64,000 bases of DNA, taken from positions 503,965 through 567,964 of the forward strand of contig NZ_JAASAF010000002.1 of the NCBI RefSeq assembly GCF_012726195.1, read 5' to 3'. A program made the position numbers and the translations under genes. Origin of the DNA: Rhodococcus sp. HNM0563 (GTDB lineage Bacteria; Actinomycetota; Actinomycetes; Mycobacteriales; Mycobacteriaceae). The notes below the pieces were generated by a model. It did no database searches. It saw only the letters and a list, made by a program, of their open reading frames with translations, and was not told where the DNA came from. The number at the start of each line of letters is the position of its first letter. The first letter of the stretch is position 1. Positions 52,618 through 60,162 of the stretch are shown piece by piece.

Positions 52618-53301
52618 TCAGACGGCCAGCGGTTGCGCTGTCGGCGACATGACCGATTCCACCAGGGCACCGATCATTCGCTTCATCACTTCGGTCGAGT
52701 CCGGAACGGACAGACCCACGACGTCGCGCAGCGAGACCCAGGTGGGCCACGTCGACGCGATGGCGATCGCCTGGACGATCTGAACACGCGCCGTGTCGTC
52801 GGCTCTGGTGAACTCCCGAGCGAACAGCATCCGCACTTCGATTTCCGCTCGCTCGAGGTAGCGGTGCCGGTTCCGTTGCAGTTCTTCCGAGAACGGCGCC
52901 CGAACCTCCGCCGATCGCGAGAAGGGCGCGATGTACTCGAGCGCCTCGGCACGCTGACGGCAGTATCGGTCGATACGTTCCGCGAGCGGCAGGCTCGGAT
53001 CCACCGGCTCGTGTGCGTCGTCCTGTCGACGCATCAATTCGGCCCCGGTCGCCGAGAACAGCGTCTCCAGGTCGCCGAAGTGGCCCCACAGAGATCGCAG
53101 CGATACTCGTGCTCGTTCAGCGATCTGTGCGCCTGTCGGCTTGAGCTCGCCATCGCGTATCAATGCGATATGCGCATCGATGACCGCCTGGCGCGTGCGT
53201 TCGGCGCGTGCCGACCGGCCATCGATATTGATCGGCGTGGTCGGCCGGTCGTCGAACCGGATTATCGGCCGGTCTCGCGGCCCATTCTCTCCCCCGTGCA
53301 T
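52618..53301 (-). CDS. TetR-family regulator
   Basis: A 227-residue regulator with an N-terminal extension of about 30 residues (PIIRFDDRPTTPINIDGRSA) before the helix-turn-helix (about 33-80; ELKPTGAQIAERARVSLRSL then WGHFGDLETLF). The C-terminal helices include a Trp-rich ASTWPTWVSLRD. The ATG at 53301 follows GGGAGGAT. It converges with the alpha/beta hydrolase gene, 33 bases apart. No clear operator was found in the 198 bases upstream, apart from short hairpins. Confidence 0.85.
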   Translation of the reverse strand: MHGGENGPRDRPIIRFDDRPTTPINIDGRSARAERTRQAVIDAHIALIRDGELKPTGAQIAERARVSLRSLWGHFGDLETLFSATGAELMRRQDDAHEPVDPSLPLAERIDRYCRQRAEALEYIAPFSRSAEVRAPFSEELQRNRHRYLERAEIEVRMLFAREFTRADDTARVQIVQAIAIASTWPTWVSLRDVVGLSVPDSTEVMKRMIGALVESVMSPTAQPLAV

Positions 53302-53399
53302 CGTGATCCTCCCCGATACTTGTGCACATCAATTTATGGTTATCGCCAGTTGCAGATAACTACTCCCGGCCTGTAGGCCCACGTGTCAAGATATGCGAA

Positions 53400-53429
53400 G
53401 ACACCGGGCAATTACCACTACCCGGTGTC
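53400..53429. terminator. Hairpin between acyl-CoA dehydrogenase and TetR genes
   Basis: A perfect 9-bp stem (GACACCGGG at 53400-53408 with 53421-53429) and a 12-base A/T-containing loop, 70 bases past the dehydrogenase stop. A smaller GGCC-TGTA-GGCC hairpin lies at 53368-53379. Together they probably end the dehydrogenase transcript. Confidence 0.5.
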
Positions 53430-53499
53430 CATCGGCACGGTTTGGTATTACCGATCGAGCCTGCGACCGGGAAATTTCACCGCAAAACAGTCATTTCGG

Positions 53500-54726
53500 T
53501 CAATCTGCCAGGAGCCCCTTCGCAATATGAGTCACCTGGATCTCGTTGCTCCCCGCATAGATCATCAGCGACTTCGCATCACGGGCCAGCTGCTCGACGC
53601 GGTACTCGGCCATGTACCCGTTGCCACCGAACAACTGCACCGCTTCCATCGCGACCTCGGTGGCAGCGCGTGACGAGTACAGCTTCATCGCCGACGCCTC
53701 CGCCAGGTTCACCGGCTTCCCCGCCTGCGCACGCTCGATCGCGCTGAACACCATGTTCCGCACGTTGACCCGGGCGATCTCCATTTCGGCAAGCTTGAGC
53801 TGGATGAGCTGGAACTGAGAGATCGCAGTACCCCACAATTTGCGCGACTTCGCGTACTCGGTGCACAGCGTCAGGCACTGCTCGATGATGCCGAGCGACA
53901 GGTACGCGATCCCGATACGCTCGGCCGCGAACGATTCCTTCGCACTGCTCTTCCCATCACTACTCCCACCGTCCTCGGTTTCCCCGAGGAGGCGATCGCG
54001 GGTGATGCGCACATTGTCGAAGAACAATTCACCGGTGGGCGAGGAGTTCATACCCATCTTCTTGAACGGCGGACTCTGGGTGAGACCTTCCATCCCCTTG
54101 TCCAGCACGAACGCGAGAACCTTGCGGTCGCGTCGGTCGACCGTCGCATCGCCGTCGTCGAGCTTGGCGTAGACGATGATGACGTCGGCATAAGGCCCAT
54201 TGGTGATGAAGGTCTTCTGTCCGTTGAGGATGTAATCGTCACCGTCGCGACGGACGGTGGTCTTCATGCCGCCGAAAGCGTCGGATCCCGAGTCCGGTTC
54301 GGTGATGGCCCAGGCACCGACCTTTTCGAAGGTCACCAGTTCAGGCAGCCAGCGCTTCTTCTGCGCGAGGGTCCCGCGGCTGCGAATCGTGCCTGCGGTG
54401 AGCCCGAGGCTCACACCCATCGATGCGACGAGCCCGAGGCTCACGCCGGCGATCTCGATGTTGAGCAGCGCCGCCATACCCGGCGACCCGCCCATTCCCC
54501 CTGTACCGCCGGACGAGGTCTCGCCCTTCTCCTCTTTGGCGAGAGCCCGGTCGAGAGACTCGCGGGCCATCTCGTCGATCCCGAACGCGGCATACATCTT
54601 GCGGATGATGTCGAACGGCGGGAGCTCACCGGACTCGAGCTCGTCGATGTGGGGGCGGATTTCCTTCTCGATGAATCCGCGCAGCGCGTCGCGGAACATG
54701 AGGTCTGTGTCGGACCACTCGTACAT
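53500..54726 (-). CDS. Acyl-CoA dehydrogenase
   Basis: A 408-residue FAD enzyme of fatty or branched acyl-CoA oxidation. Signatures: AWAITEPDSGSDAFGGMKTT, FITNGPYAD, RKLWGTAISQFQLIQLKLAE, AVQLFGGNGYMAEYRVEQLARD. The usual catalytic Glu near the C-terminus is Ala (A391 in IYAGSNEIQ). A Glu is present in helix G instead (E269 in FAAERIGIAY), as in isovaleryl-CoA and long-chain dehydrogenases. A Gly/Ser-rich insertion (EKGETSSGGTGGMGG) lies near residues 65-85. ATG at 54726 was chosen; ATG at 54744 would add six residues, and neither has a clear ribosome site. The gene is monocistronic. Confidence 0.92.
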   Translation of the reverse strand: MYEWSDTDLMFRDALRGFIEKEIRPHIDELESGELPPFDIIRKMYAAFGIDEMARESLDRALAKEEKGETSSGGTGGMGGSPGMAALLNIEIAGVSLGLVASMGVSLGLTAGTIRSRGTLAQKKRWLPELVTFEKVGAWAITEPDSGSDAFGGMKTTVRRDGDDYILNGQKTFITNGPYADVIIVYAKLDDGDATVDRRDRKVLAFVLDKGMEGLTQSPPFKKMGMNSSPTGELFFDNVRITRDRLLGETEDGGSSDGKSSAKESFAAERIGIAYLSLGIIEQCLTLCTEYAKSRKLWGTAISQFQLIQLKLAEMEIARVNVRNMVFSAIERAQAGKPVNLAEASAMKLYSSRAATEVAMEAVQLFGGNGYMAEYRVEQLARDAKSLMIYAGSNEIQVTHIAKGLLAD

Positions 54727-54736
54727 GAACGAAATA

Positions 54737-54750
54737 TAGAACATGTTCCT
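54737..54750. promoter_or_regulatory. KstR-like palindrome at the acyl-CoA dehydrogenase start
   Basis: TAGAACATGTTCCT contains the perfect 10-base palindrome GAACATGTTC and fits the KstR pattern T-nn-AAC-nn-GTT-nn-A except for the final base. It lies 11 bases upstream of the preferred start codon. A TetR-type repressor of acyl-CoA or steroid genes could bind here; the identity is uncertain. Confidence 0.4.
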
Positions 54751-54889
54751 ATTCGTGTATACGGTCGACACGGAAACCGGCCTGACGAATGTCACTCGGG
54801 AACTGCGTACCCGGCACTAGCGTTGCGCCCACGAGCGTGAGATGGGGGGCACCGTGATCGTGGAGAACCTGACCGTGGAGACCGTGGCC

Positions 54890-55915
54890 ATGCACATGAG
54901 CGACGGGCTGATCACCCCGCGTGCATCAGCGTTGTTCTATGTTGTCGCCGTGCTCGTCCTCGCGCTCGCCGCATGGAGGGCCCGGGCCGAGCTGTCCGAA
55001 AAGTCCGCCGCGACCGCGGCACTCGTGACCGCCCTCGTGTTCGCCATGCAGATGATCGACGTCCCGGTCCTCCCCGGGGTGAGCGGCCATGTCCTCGGCG
55101 GCGCTGTGGCAGTGCTGCTCATCGGCCCGTTCGGCGCCGCGCTGTGCTTGGCATTCGTGCTCGCCATCCAGGCATTCGTCTTCGCCGACGGAGGCCTCAC
55201 CGTACTCGGAGCGAACACCACCGTCATGGCCCTCGCAGGGGTCGCCGGCGGGTACGGAACCGCCGTCGCCCTTCGCACATTCCTCACTCGCCGCGACACG
55301 CTGTCCCCGACCGCACGAACGTTCACCATCGCATTCACTGCAGGCTGCGCGTCGGTGTTCGCCGCGGTCACCGGATTCGTGGTCGTCTACGCGATCTCCG
55401 GCGCTTCACCCATGACTTTGTCGACGCTTGCGTATCTGTACGGCGCCCACGCACCCGTCGCTCTCCTCGAAGGTCTTGTCACCGGGGCTGTCCTCGTTGC
55501 CTCGGCGGGCGCGACGCACACCCGTCTGGTGACTGCGCTCGGCGCGGCTGCTTTCGGTATCGCCTGCATCCTCTCCACCTTCGCCCTGTCCGCCTTCGCC
55601 GCGAACACACCCGACGCGCTGGAAGCCGCAACTCTGCGAGGGTGCGATGCGACACCGAGTAACGCGACACCGAGCGCCACGACGCCCGACGACACCCTTC
55701 ATCCGTCACGGACCGGCGACTGCATGGCCCGCTCCGTTCACGAACATCGGCTTGCGGGCAGCCCCCTTGCCGACTACACCGTCGGCGGTCAGCAGGGGTC
55801 GACCGGAGCGGCCGGCGCGATCGGTGTACTCATCACCCTCGCGGTCGCAGGCGCCGGATTCCGTGGACTCACCCGTCGACGCGAGTCCGCCGCGCGTCTC
55901 GAGCTGCCTCGATGA
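54890..55915 (+). CDS. cbiM: CbiM-PDGLE fusion: nickel/cobalt ECF transporter S component
   Basis: A 341-residue membrane protein. The N-terminus MHMSDGLITPRA has the conserved Met-His start whose His binds the metal in CbiM/NikM, so I place the start at ATG 54890 rather than ATG 54842. CbiM helices follow (GVSGHVLGGAVAVLLIGPFG, then ALCLAFVLAIQAFVFADGGL, GANTTVMAL). A PDGLE/CbiN-like C-terminal domain completes it (NTPDALEAAT, AGSPLADYTVGG, then two hydrophobic stretches). The energising subunits CbiQ and CbiO are not in the window. No cobalamin or nickel riboswitch is seen upstream. The 3' end overlaps the opposing TetR gene by 47 bases. Confidence 0.88.
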   Translation: MHMSDGLITPRASALFYVVAVLVLALAAWRARAELSEKSAATAALVTALVFAMQMIDVPVLPGVSGHVLGGAVAVLLIGPFGAALCLAFVLAIQAFVFADGGLTVLGANTTVMALAGVAGGYGTAVALRTFLTRRDTLSPTARTFTIAFTAGCASVFAAVTGFVVVYAISGASPMTLSTLAYLYGAHAPVALLEGLVTGAVLVASAGATHTRLVTALGAAAFGIACILSTFALSAFAANTPDALEAATLRGCDATPSNATPSATTPDDTLHPSRTGDCMARSVHEHRLAGSPLADYTVGGQQGSTGAAGAIGVLITLAVAGAGFRGLTRRRESAARLELPR

Positions 55916-56468
55916 GTTCCGCAGCGAGGTCTCGGCCACCACGGATCGGCCCGGTCGAGTGCTCGAACTTCGAACCGGCGAGCGCCCCGTCGTAGATCAA
56001 CCGGACGCGTTCGGCCATGTGTTCCGGATCGGCGACACCTGCCTGGTCGAGCAGTCCCACGAGAGTGTCGAGTAGCCACTCACGATGTGCAAGCACCGGC
56101 TCCATCCGCTCCTCCGGGAACTCCGTGGCCGCATTCGCGTACTGGCATCCCCGGAAGTTCCTGCCGGGCGCCGAGGCCAGCGCAAGGTCGAAGAAGGTCA
56201 GGATTCGGCGCACGGGATCGTCGATGCCCGCAACAGCATCGTTCCATCGGGTGCGATCGCGATGGTCGAGTCGGTCCAGGTAGGCATGGACGAGGCCGTC
56301 CTTCGAGCCGTAGGACGAGTACAGGCTTGCACGTGCGACACCTGCATCGGCGAGGATCCGATCGACACCCACCGCACGGATCCCGAACTCGGCGAACAGT
56401 GCGCTTGCCGTGTCGAGGAGTCGTTCCGCGGGCGGTCGCTTGGCGAGGGTTTCGACTGTGGTGCGCAC
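55869..56468 (-). CDS. TetR-family regulator next to the DUF4242/ABC operon
   Basis: A 199-residue regulator. The helix-turn-helix covers about 10-57 (LLDTASALFAEFGIRAVGVD, ARASLYSSYGSKDGLVHAYL). The C-terminal half has GRNFRGCQYANAATEFPEE, the pattern of the TetR_C_33/AcrR-like group, in which the Cys may sense electrophiles. The GTG at 56468 follows the inverted repeat at 56494-56513 by 25 bases; a long upstream frame extension is not credible because it crosses that operator. It is divergent from the leader-peptide operon and probably controls it as well as itself. Confidence 0.86.
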   Translation of the reverse strand: MRTTVETLAKRPPAERLLDTASALFAEFGIRAVGVDRILADAGVARASLYSSYGSKDGLVHAYLDRLDHRDRTRWNDAVAGIDDPVRRILTFFDLALASAPGRNFRGCQYANAATEFPEERMEPVLAHREWLLDTLVGLLDQAGVADPEHMAERVRLIYDGALAGSKFEHSTGPIRGGRDLAAELIEAARDARRTRVDG

Positions 56469-56493
56469 GCAGAAAAGCCTAACGGATCGACCC

Positions 56494-56513
56494 GATAGAC
56501 AGATCGTTCTATC
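56494..56513. promoter_or_regulatory. TetR operator between the TetR gene and the leader-peptide operon
   Basis: An inverted repeat, GATAGA (56494-56499) and TCTATC (56508-56513) around an 8-base centre; the core TAGAC-agatc-GTTCTA is nearly symmetric beyond the arms. It overlaps the -35 element proposed for the rightward operon and lies 26 bases upstream of the TetR start, where one bound dimer could repress both directions. Confidence 0.65.
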
Positions 56514-56525
56514 CAGATGTATCGT
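56496..56525 (+). promoter_or_regulatory. Promoter for the leader peptide and DUF4242/ABC operon
   Basis: TAGACA (56496-56501), 18 bases, TATCGT (56520-56525). A start seven bases past the -10 element falls on the G of the leader-peptide GTG at 56533, so the mRNA would be leaderless. The -35 lies inside the TetR operator. Confidence 0.5.
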
Positions 56526-56532
56526 GGCACCC

Positions 56533-56616
56533 GTGACACGCTGTCTTCTGACCCGTCGCCTGCACGTGGATCTCGTGCGGGTGACCGGTGCTGCGTGTTG
56601 TCGTTTCATGCGCTGA
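56533..56616 (+). CDS. Regulatory leader peptide with Cys-Cys (27 aa)
   Basis: A 27-residue peptide, far below usual ORF limits, starting at GTG. The core LTRRLHVDLVRVTGAACC matches the actinobacterial putative leader peptide pattern (RR-x-HVDL-x-RV-x-x-A-x-C), which is found upstream of sulfur-assimilation and cysteine-related genes. Cys codons are at positions 4, 22 and 23, with the TGT-TGT pair at 56596-56601. It probably starts directly at the transcription start. Stalling at the Cys codons when charged tRNA-Cys is low could change folding of the 97 bases before the DUF4242 gene. I infer a cysteine-responsive attenuator; it is not shown that the peptide is made. Confidence 0.75.
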   Translation: MTRCLLTRRLHVDLVRVTGAACCRFMR

Positions 56617-56647
56617 CCGGCCCCCGTCTCGCCTCGCCCGTCGATTC

Positions 56648-56680
56648 CTGACGTACGCCTGCGCTCACACCTGCCGTCAG
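56648..56680 (+). promoter_or_regulatory. Possible attenuator hairpin upstream of the DUF4242 gene
   Basis: CTGACG (56648-56653) pairs with CGTCAG (56675-56680), with further partial GC pairing inside. A competing pairing exists between CCGGT (56585-56589), just before the Cys codons, and ACCGG (56616-56620), at the leader stop. A ribosome paused at the Cys pair would cover the first arm of the latter. The structure is a hand prediction. Confidence 0.35.
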
Positions 56681-56713
56681 CATGTCCACCCAGCTCTACT
56701 CGGAAGGTGACCC

Positions 56714-57229
56714 ATGTCGCTGTATCTCTACGAACTCGTACCCACCGAAGGTCAGGCCGAAGCCGCCATCAAGGCATTCGACACCGCGGTCGTCGCAGGC
56801 GGGGGCGAATTGATCGAGTCGCAGGTGACCGCTGGCGGCACCCGCATCTTCGCTGTCGCCGAGTTCGATGCATGCCGCGCAGCCCAGCTCGAGGCAACCA
56901 CGTTGGACGTCGCAGAAGTGGTAGGCCCCAACGAGGTTCGACTCGTCGGTGCCGAGCTCGACCAGATCAAGGCTGCACGACCCGAAGCCGGTTACCTCGT
57001 CGAGTGGGACATCCCCGACACCATCGACATGGAGACCTACCTCGCGCGCAAGAAGGCCAACTCGCCGAAGTACGCCAATGTGCCCGAGGTGAGCTTCCTG
57101 CGCACCTACGTCCGCGAGGACATGGACAAGTGCCTGTGCTTCTACAACGCCCCCGACGAGGACGCCGTCGTCCGCGCTCGCGAGGCCGTCAGCACCCCGA
57201 TCGACCGCATCCACTCCCTCGAAGGATAG
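56714..57229 (+). CDS. DUF4242 (SCO4226-like) domain protein, first structural gene of the ABC operon
   Basis: A 171-residue soluble protein made of two ferredoxin-like halves. The N-terminal half is about 1-80 (LYLYELVPTEGQAEAAIKAF, GGTRIFAVAEFDACRAAQLE). The C-terminal half is about 85-171 (MDKCLCFYNAPDEDAVVRA, PIDRIHSLEG) and fits DUF4242, whose Streptomyces member SCO4226 binds nickel. The Cys-x-Cys in KCLCF could bind a metal. The ATG at 56714 has GGAAGG seven bases upstream. It opens a five-gene operon with an acyl-CoA-dehydrogenase-fold protein and an ABC importer, seven bases from the next gene. A role as chaperone or binding protein for the imported compound is speculation. Confidence 0.75.
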   Translation: MSLYLYELVPTEGQAEAAIKAFDTAVVAGGGELIESQVTAGGTRIFAVAEFDACRAAQLEATTLDVAEVVGPNEVRLVGAELDQIKAARPEAGYLVEWDIPDTIDMETYLARKKANSPKYANVPEVSFLRTYVREDMDKCLCFYNAPDEDAVVRAREAVSTPIDRIHSLEG

Positions 57230-57236
57230 GTATCCG

Positions 57237-58283
57237 ATGACCGCGGCCATTCAGAACCCGAACGAGCAGCTCGACACGATCGCCGAATTCGTGCGCGACC
57301 GTGCCGCCGCTCTCGATCGCGGTGAGACCGATATCCGCACCGACCTCGCGCGCATCGGCGAGCTCGGCCTGCTCGAGAACGGGCTCGGCGGAATATGTCT
57401 CGATCACATGGTCGCGGTCATCGACGGGATCGCCGCGGAGTCCCTCACCGTCGGGTTCTCGCTGTGGGCTCAGCGCATGACACTCGAATATCTCGACCGC
57501 GCACCGGAATACCTACGCGAACGGTACCGCGACGAGCTCGCATCGGGTCGGCGGGTCGGCGTCACCGCCATGGCGGCCGCGCTCAAATACCTCGCCGGAC
57601 TCGGCGACCTTCCGCTTCTCGCAGAACGCACCGACAGCGGACTCACCGTTTCCGGCCCGATCCACTGGGCTTCCAACGTCTTTCCGGAATCACTCATCGT
57701 GTTTCCCGCCCGCACCGCCGACGGCGGACACGTGATCGCCGCAGTGCATGCCGATGCACCCGGCATCCGCATCAACGCGTCACCCGAACTCCTCGCACTC
57801 GGCGCCACCTCGTCGACCTCACTCACCTTCGAAGACGTCCGAATCCCGGCTTCGGACATCATTTCCGAAGACCTCACCGAGTTCTGCGGTGCCATTCGCC
57901 CGACCTTCCTGCTGCTGCAAACCTCGTTCTGCTCGGGCATTGCCCGAGCGTCCCTCGAGGAGGCGTCGTCGCGCCTGTACGGTCTCGGCGAGCAGTTCAG
58001 CGACGAGTATGAAGTCCTTGCAGAGCAATACGACTCGCTCCGGGAGCGCCTGTACCGATTCGCCACCGCGCCGTCCAACGTGTCGGGGGCCGATCTGGTC
58101 CGCCTTCGTCTCGACGGCTCGGTCGTCGCAGTCGCCGCGACGCGCCTCGAAGCGAAACTCCGCGGCGGCGCCGGATATGCCTCCGCGAGCGCGACGAACA
58201 GGCGTTTCCGCGAGGCCGCATTCCTCCCCATCCAATCTCCCTCGGAAGGACAGTTGCGATGGGAACTCTCGAAGTTCGAGTAG
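57237..58283 (+). CDS. Acyl-CoA-dehydrogenase-fold flavoprotein, possibly a monooxygenase
   Basis: A 348-residue member of the acyl-CoA dehydrogenase superfamily, about 40 residues shorter than the usual enzymes. N-terminal helices, the beta domain (GVTAMAAALKYLAGLGDLPL, then TVSGPIHWASN, SLTFEDVRIP) and the C-terminal bundle (YASASATNRRFREAAFLPIQ) are present. Neither position that carries the catalytic Glu of dehydrogenases has it: helix G reads SFCSGIARASLEEA, and the C-terminal YEG-type motif is absent. This fits the DszC/SfnC-type flavin-dependent oxygenases of sulfur metabolism better than a dehydrogenase. The operon context with a sulfonate-type importer supports that view. The stop overlaps the ABC ATPase gene by 25 bases. 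Confidence 0.78.
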   Translation: MTAAIQNPNEQLDTIAEFVRDRAAALDRGETDIRTDLARIGELGLLENGLGGICLDHMVAVIDGIAAESLTVGFSLWAQRMTLEYLDRAPEYLRERYRDELASGRRVGVTAMAAALKYLAGLGDLPLLAERTDSGLTVSGPIHWASNVFPESLIVFPARTADGGHVIAAVHADAPGIRINASPELLALGATSSTSLTFEDVRIPASDIISEDLTEFCGAIRPTFLLLQTSFCSGIARASLEEASSRLYGLGEQFSDEYEVLAEQYDSLRERLYRFATAPSNVSGADLVRLRLDGSVVAVAATRLEAKLRGGAGYASASATNRRFREAAFLPIQSPSEGQLRWELSKFE

Positions 58284-58999
58284 CGGGCGCGTACAAGAGT
58301 TTCGCGGGTCGACGCGAGCCGGTTCTCCAGGGACTCGACCTCGACGTCCCCACCGGGGAGTTCCTCGTCCTGCTCGGCTGCAGTGGCAGCGGAAAGTCGA
58401 CGCTCCTGCGGATCATCGCTGGTCTCGACCATCTCGATCGCGGAGAGATCGAGTGGCCGAGCGCCGACGGTGACACCCGCCCCCACACGGGTGTCGTGTT
58501 CCAGCAGCCCTACCTCATGCCATGGCTCACCGTCCGCGAGAACATCGCTTTGGGCGGACGTTTCAAGAACCACCGAGAGCGATTCGACATCACGTACGCC
58601 GATGAACTGCTCGCCCGATTCGGATTGTCCGGCCTCGCCGGGTACTACCCCGATCAGCTGTCGGGCGGGCAGGCCCAGCGCATCGCGGTGATCCGTGCGG
58701 TCGCGGTGCGTCCACGTCTGCTGTTGCTCGACGAACCGTTCAGTGCACTCGACCCCGCGACACGCTCGGATCTACAGTCGTGGCTCGGCGAACTCGCCCG
58801 CGAACTCGCCTTCACGACCGTGCTGGTCACGCACGACATCGACGAAGCACTTCGCCTCGCCAACCGGATCGCCCTGTTCGGCCGAGGTGGAACAGTGCGG
58901 CAGCAGTGGCGCATCGCCGATGTCAACCAGAACGAACGGGCACCCCTGCGCACGGAGATCCTCGAGCACTACCGCGATTCGTCGCTGACTCCGTCGTGA
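58259..58999 (+). CDS. ABC transporter ATPase, SsuB/TauB type
   Basis: A 246-residue ATP-binding subunit. Walker A is LLGCSGSGKSTLLRII, the Q-loop VVFQQPYLMPWLTVREN, the signature LSGGQAQRIAVIRA, Walker B RLLLLDEPFSALD, and the switch His is in VLVTHDIDEALRL. Sequence and length are those of the nitrate/sulfonate/taurine importers. The ATG at 58259 follows GGAAGGAC and lies inside the end of the flavoprotein gene; the stop overlaps the next gene by GTGA. Confidence 0.92.
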   Translation: MGTLEVRVAGAYKSFAGRREPVLQGLDLDVPTGEFLVLLGCSGSGKSTLLRIIAGLDHLDRGEIEWPSADGDTRPHTGVVFQQPYLMPWLTVRENIALGGRFKNHRERFDITYADELLARFGLSGLAGYYPDQLSGGQAQRIAVIRAVAVRPRLLLLDEPFSALDPATRSDLQSWLGELARELAFTTVLVTHDIDEALRLANRIALFGRGGTVRQQWRIADVNQNERAPLRTEILEHYRDSSLTPS

Positions 59000-60162
59000 A
59001 TGGGAAACTGACACGGCGGACCCTGATGCAGGGAGCGCTCGGACTCGCCGCTGCCGGTGGCGTGCTCGGCGCAGCCGATCTGGTGCGCACCGCCGCAACA
59101 GACCGCGCCAACACGACGGGACAACTCCGCATCGGCTATCTCCCGATCACCGATGCGGCGCCGCTGCTCGTCGCACACGGCGCCGGACTGTATCCCCGTG
59201 GCGTCGTCGACGGCGCGCAACCCGTGCTGTTCCGCAGCTGGGCGTCGCTCGCAGAGGCATTCGTCAGCAGGCAGGTCGACGTCGTGCACCTGCTGATGCC
59301 GCTCGCGGTCCAATTACGTTACGGACTGGGAAGTTCCGCTCGCATCCTCGGCTGGAACCACACCAACGGTTCCGCGCTCACCGTCGCTCCGCACATCACC
59401 GACCTCGGGCAGCTTGCGGGCGAGACCATCGCAATTCCATTCTGGTGGTCGATCCACAACATCGTCGTTCAGCAGATGCTGCGCGAACGCGGACTGACAC
59501 CCGTCGTGCGGCAGGCGCCGTCGAAAGTCGCAGGTACCGTCGGGCTTGTCGTGATGGGCCCGTCCGACATGATTCCCGCCCTGGCCAACGGCTCGATCGC
59601 AGGATTCACTGTCGCAGATCCGTTCAACGCTGCCGCCGAACTCCGCGGCGTGGGTCGGATCCACCGCTTCCTCGGCGACCTGTGGCGTGATCACGCCTGC
59701 TGCGCGTTGCTCGTCCACGAGGACGTCATCGAAGAGAATCCCGCGGCGGTGCAGTCCCTGACCGATTCGGTGGTATCCGCACAGCTGCAGATCGGCGCCG
59801 ATCGTCCGGCTGCCGCAGCGATGCTCTCCGACCGCTATCTGCCGCAACCGCTGCCCGCGATCACGACGGCACTGACCTATCCGGGCCGCGACGCCGGCAC
59901 CCGGCACCCCCAGTGGATGCCTCAGCAGATCGGCTACCAGCCCTTCCCCTTCCCCAGTTTCACCACCGCACTGGTCGAGGCGATGCACGGCACGGTCGTC
60001 GACGGCAATACCGACTTCCTGTCACGGATCGACCCTGCCACCGTGCACCACGAACTCGTCGACGACCGATTCGTCCGCACGTCACTGACCCGGATACCCG
60101 GCACCGACGCCTTCGGGTTACCCGCAGATCTCACCCGCATCGAGGAGGTCGACCCCACGTGA
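58996..60162 (+). CDS. ABC substrate-binding protein, SsuA/NrtA-like, Tat-type signal
   Basis: A 388-residue exported binding protein. The N-terminus has a twin-arginine signal (KLTRRTLMQGALGLAAAGGV). The binding-protein fold begins TGQLRIGYLPITDAAPLLVA, with VVDGAQPVLFRSWASLAEAF, GETIAIPFWWSIHNIVVQQM and ALLVHEDVIEENPAAVQSLT. It belongs to the NrtA/SsuA/CmpA group that binds small anions, sulfonates and related compounds. A Tat signal suggests folding, perhaps with a cofactor, before export. The GTG at 58996 overlaps the ATPase stop. The ligand is unknown. Confidence 0.88.
   Translation: MNGKLTRRTLMQGALGLAAAGGVLGAADLVRTAATDRANTTGQLRIGYLPITDAAPLLVAHGAGLYPRGVVDGAQPVLFRSWASLAEAFVSRQVDVVHLLMPLAVQLRYGLGSSARILGWNHTNGSALTVAPHITDLGQLAGETIAIPFWWSIHNIVVQQMLRERGLTPVVRQAPSKVAGTVGLVVMGPSDMIPALANGSIAGFTVADPFNAAAELRGVGRIHRFLGDLWRDHACCALLVHEDVIEENPAAVQSLTDSVVSAQLQIGADRPAAAAMLSDRYLPQPLPAITTALTYPGRDAGTRHPQWMPQQIGYQPFPFPSFTTALVEAMHGTVVDGNTDFLSRIDPATVHHELVDDRFVRTSLTRIPGTDAFGLPADLTRIEEVDPT

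Noticed and set aside
54745-54889. Cobalamin or nickel riboswitch upstream of cbiM
   Set aside because: Only about 145 bases are available up to the divergent gene, and no B12-box or conserved NiCo-type helices were recognised.
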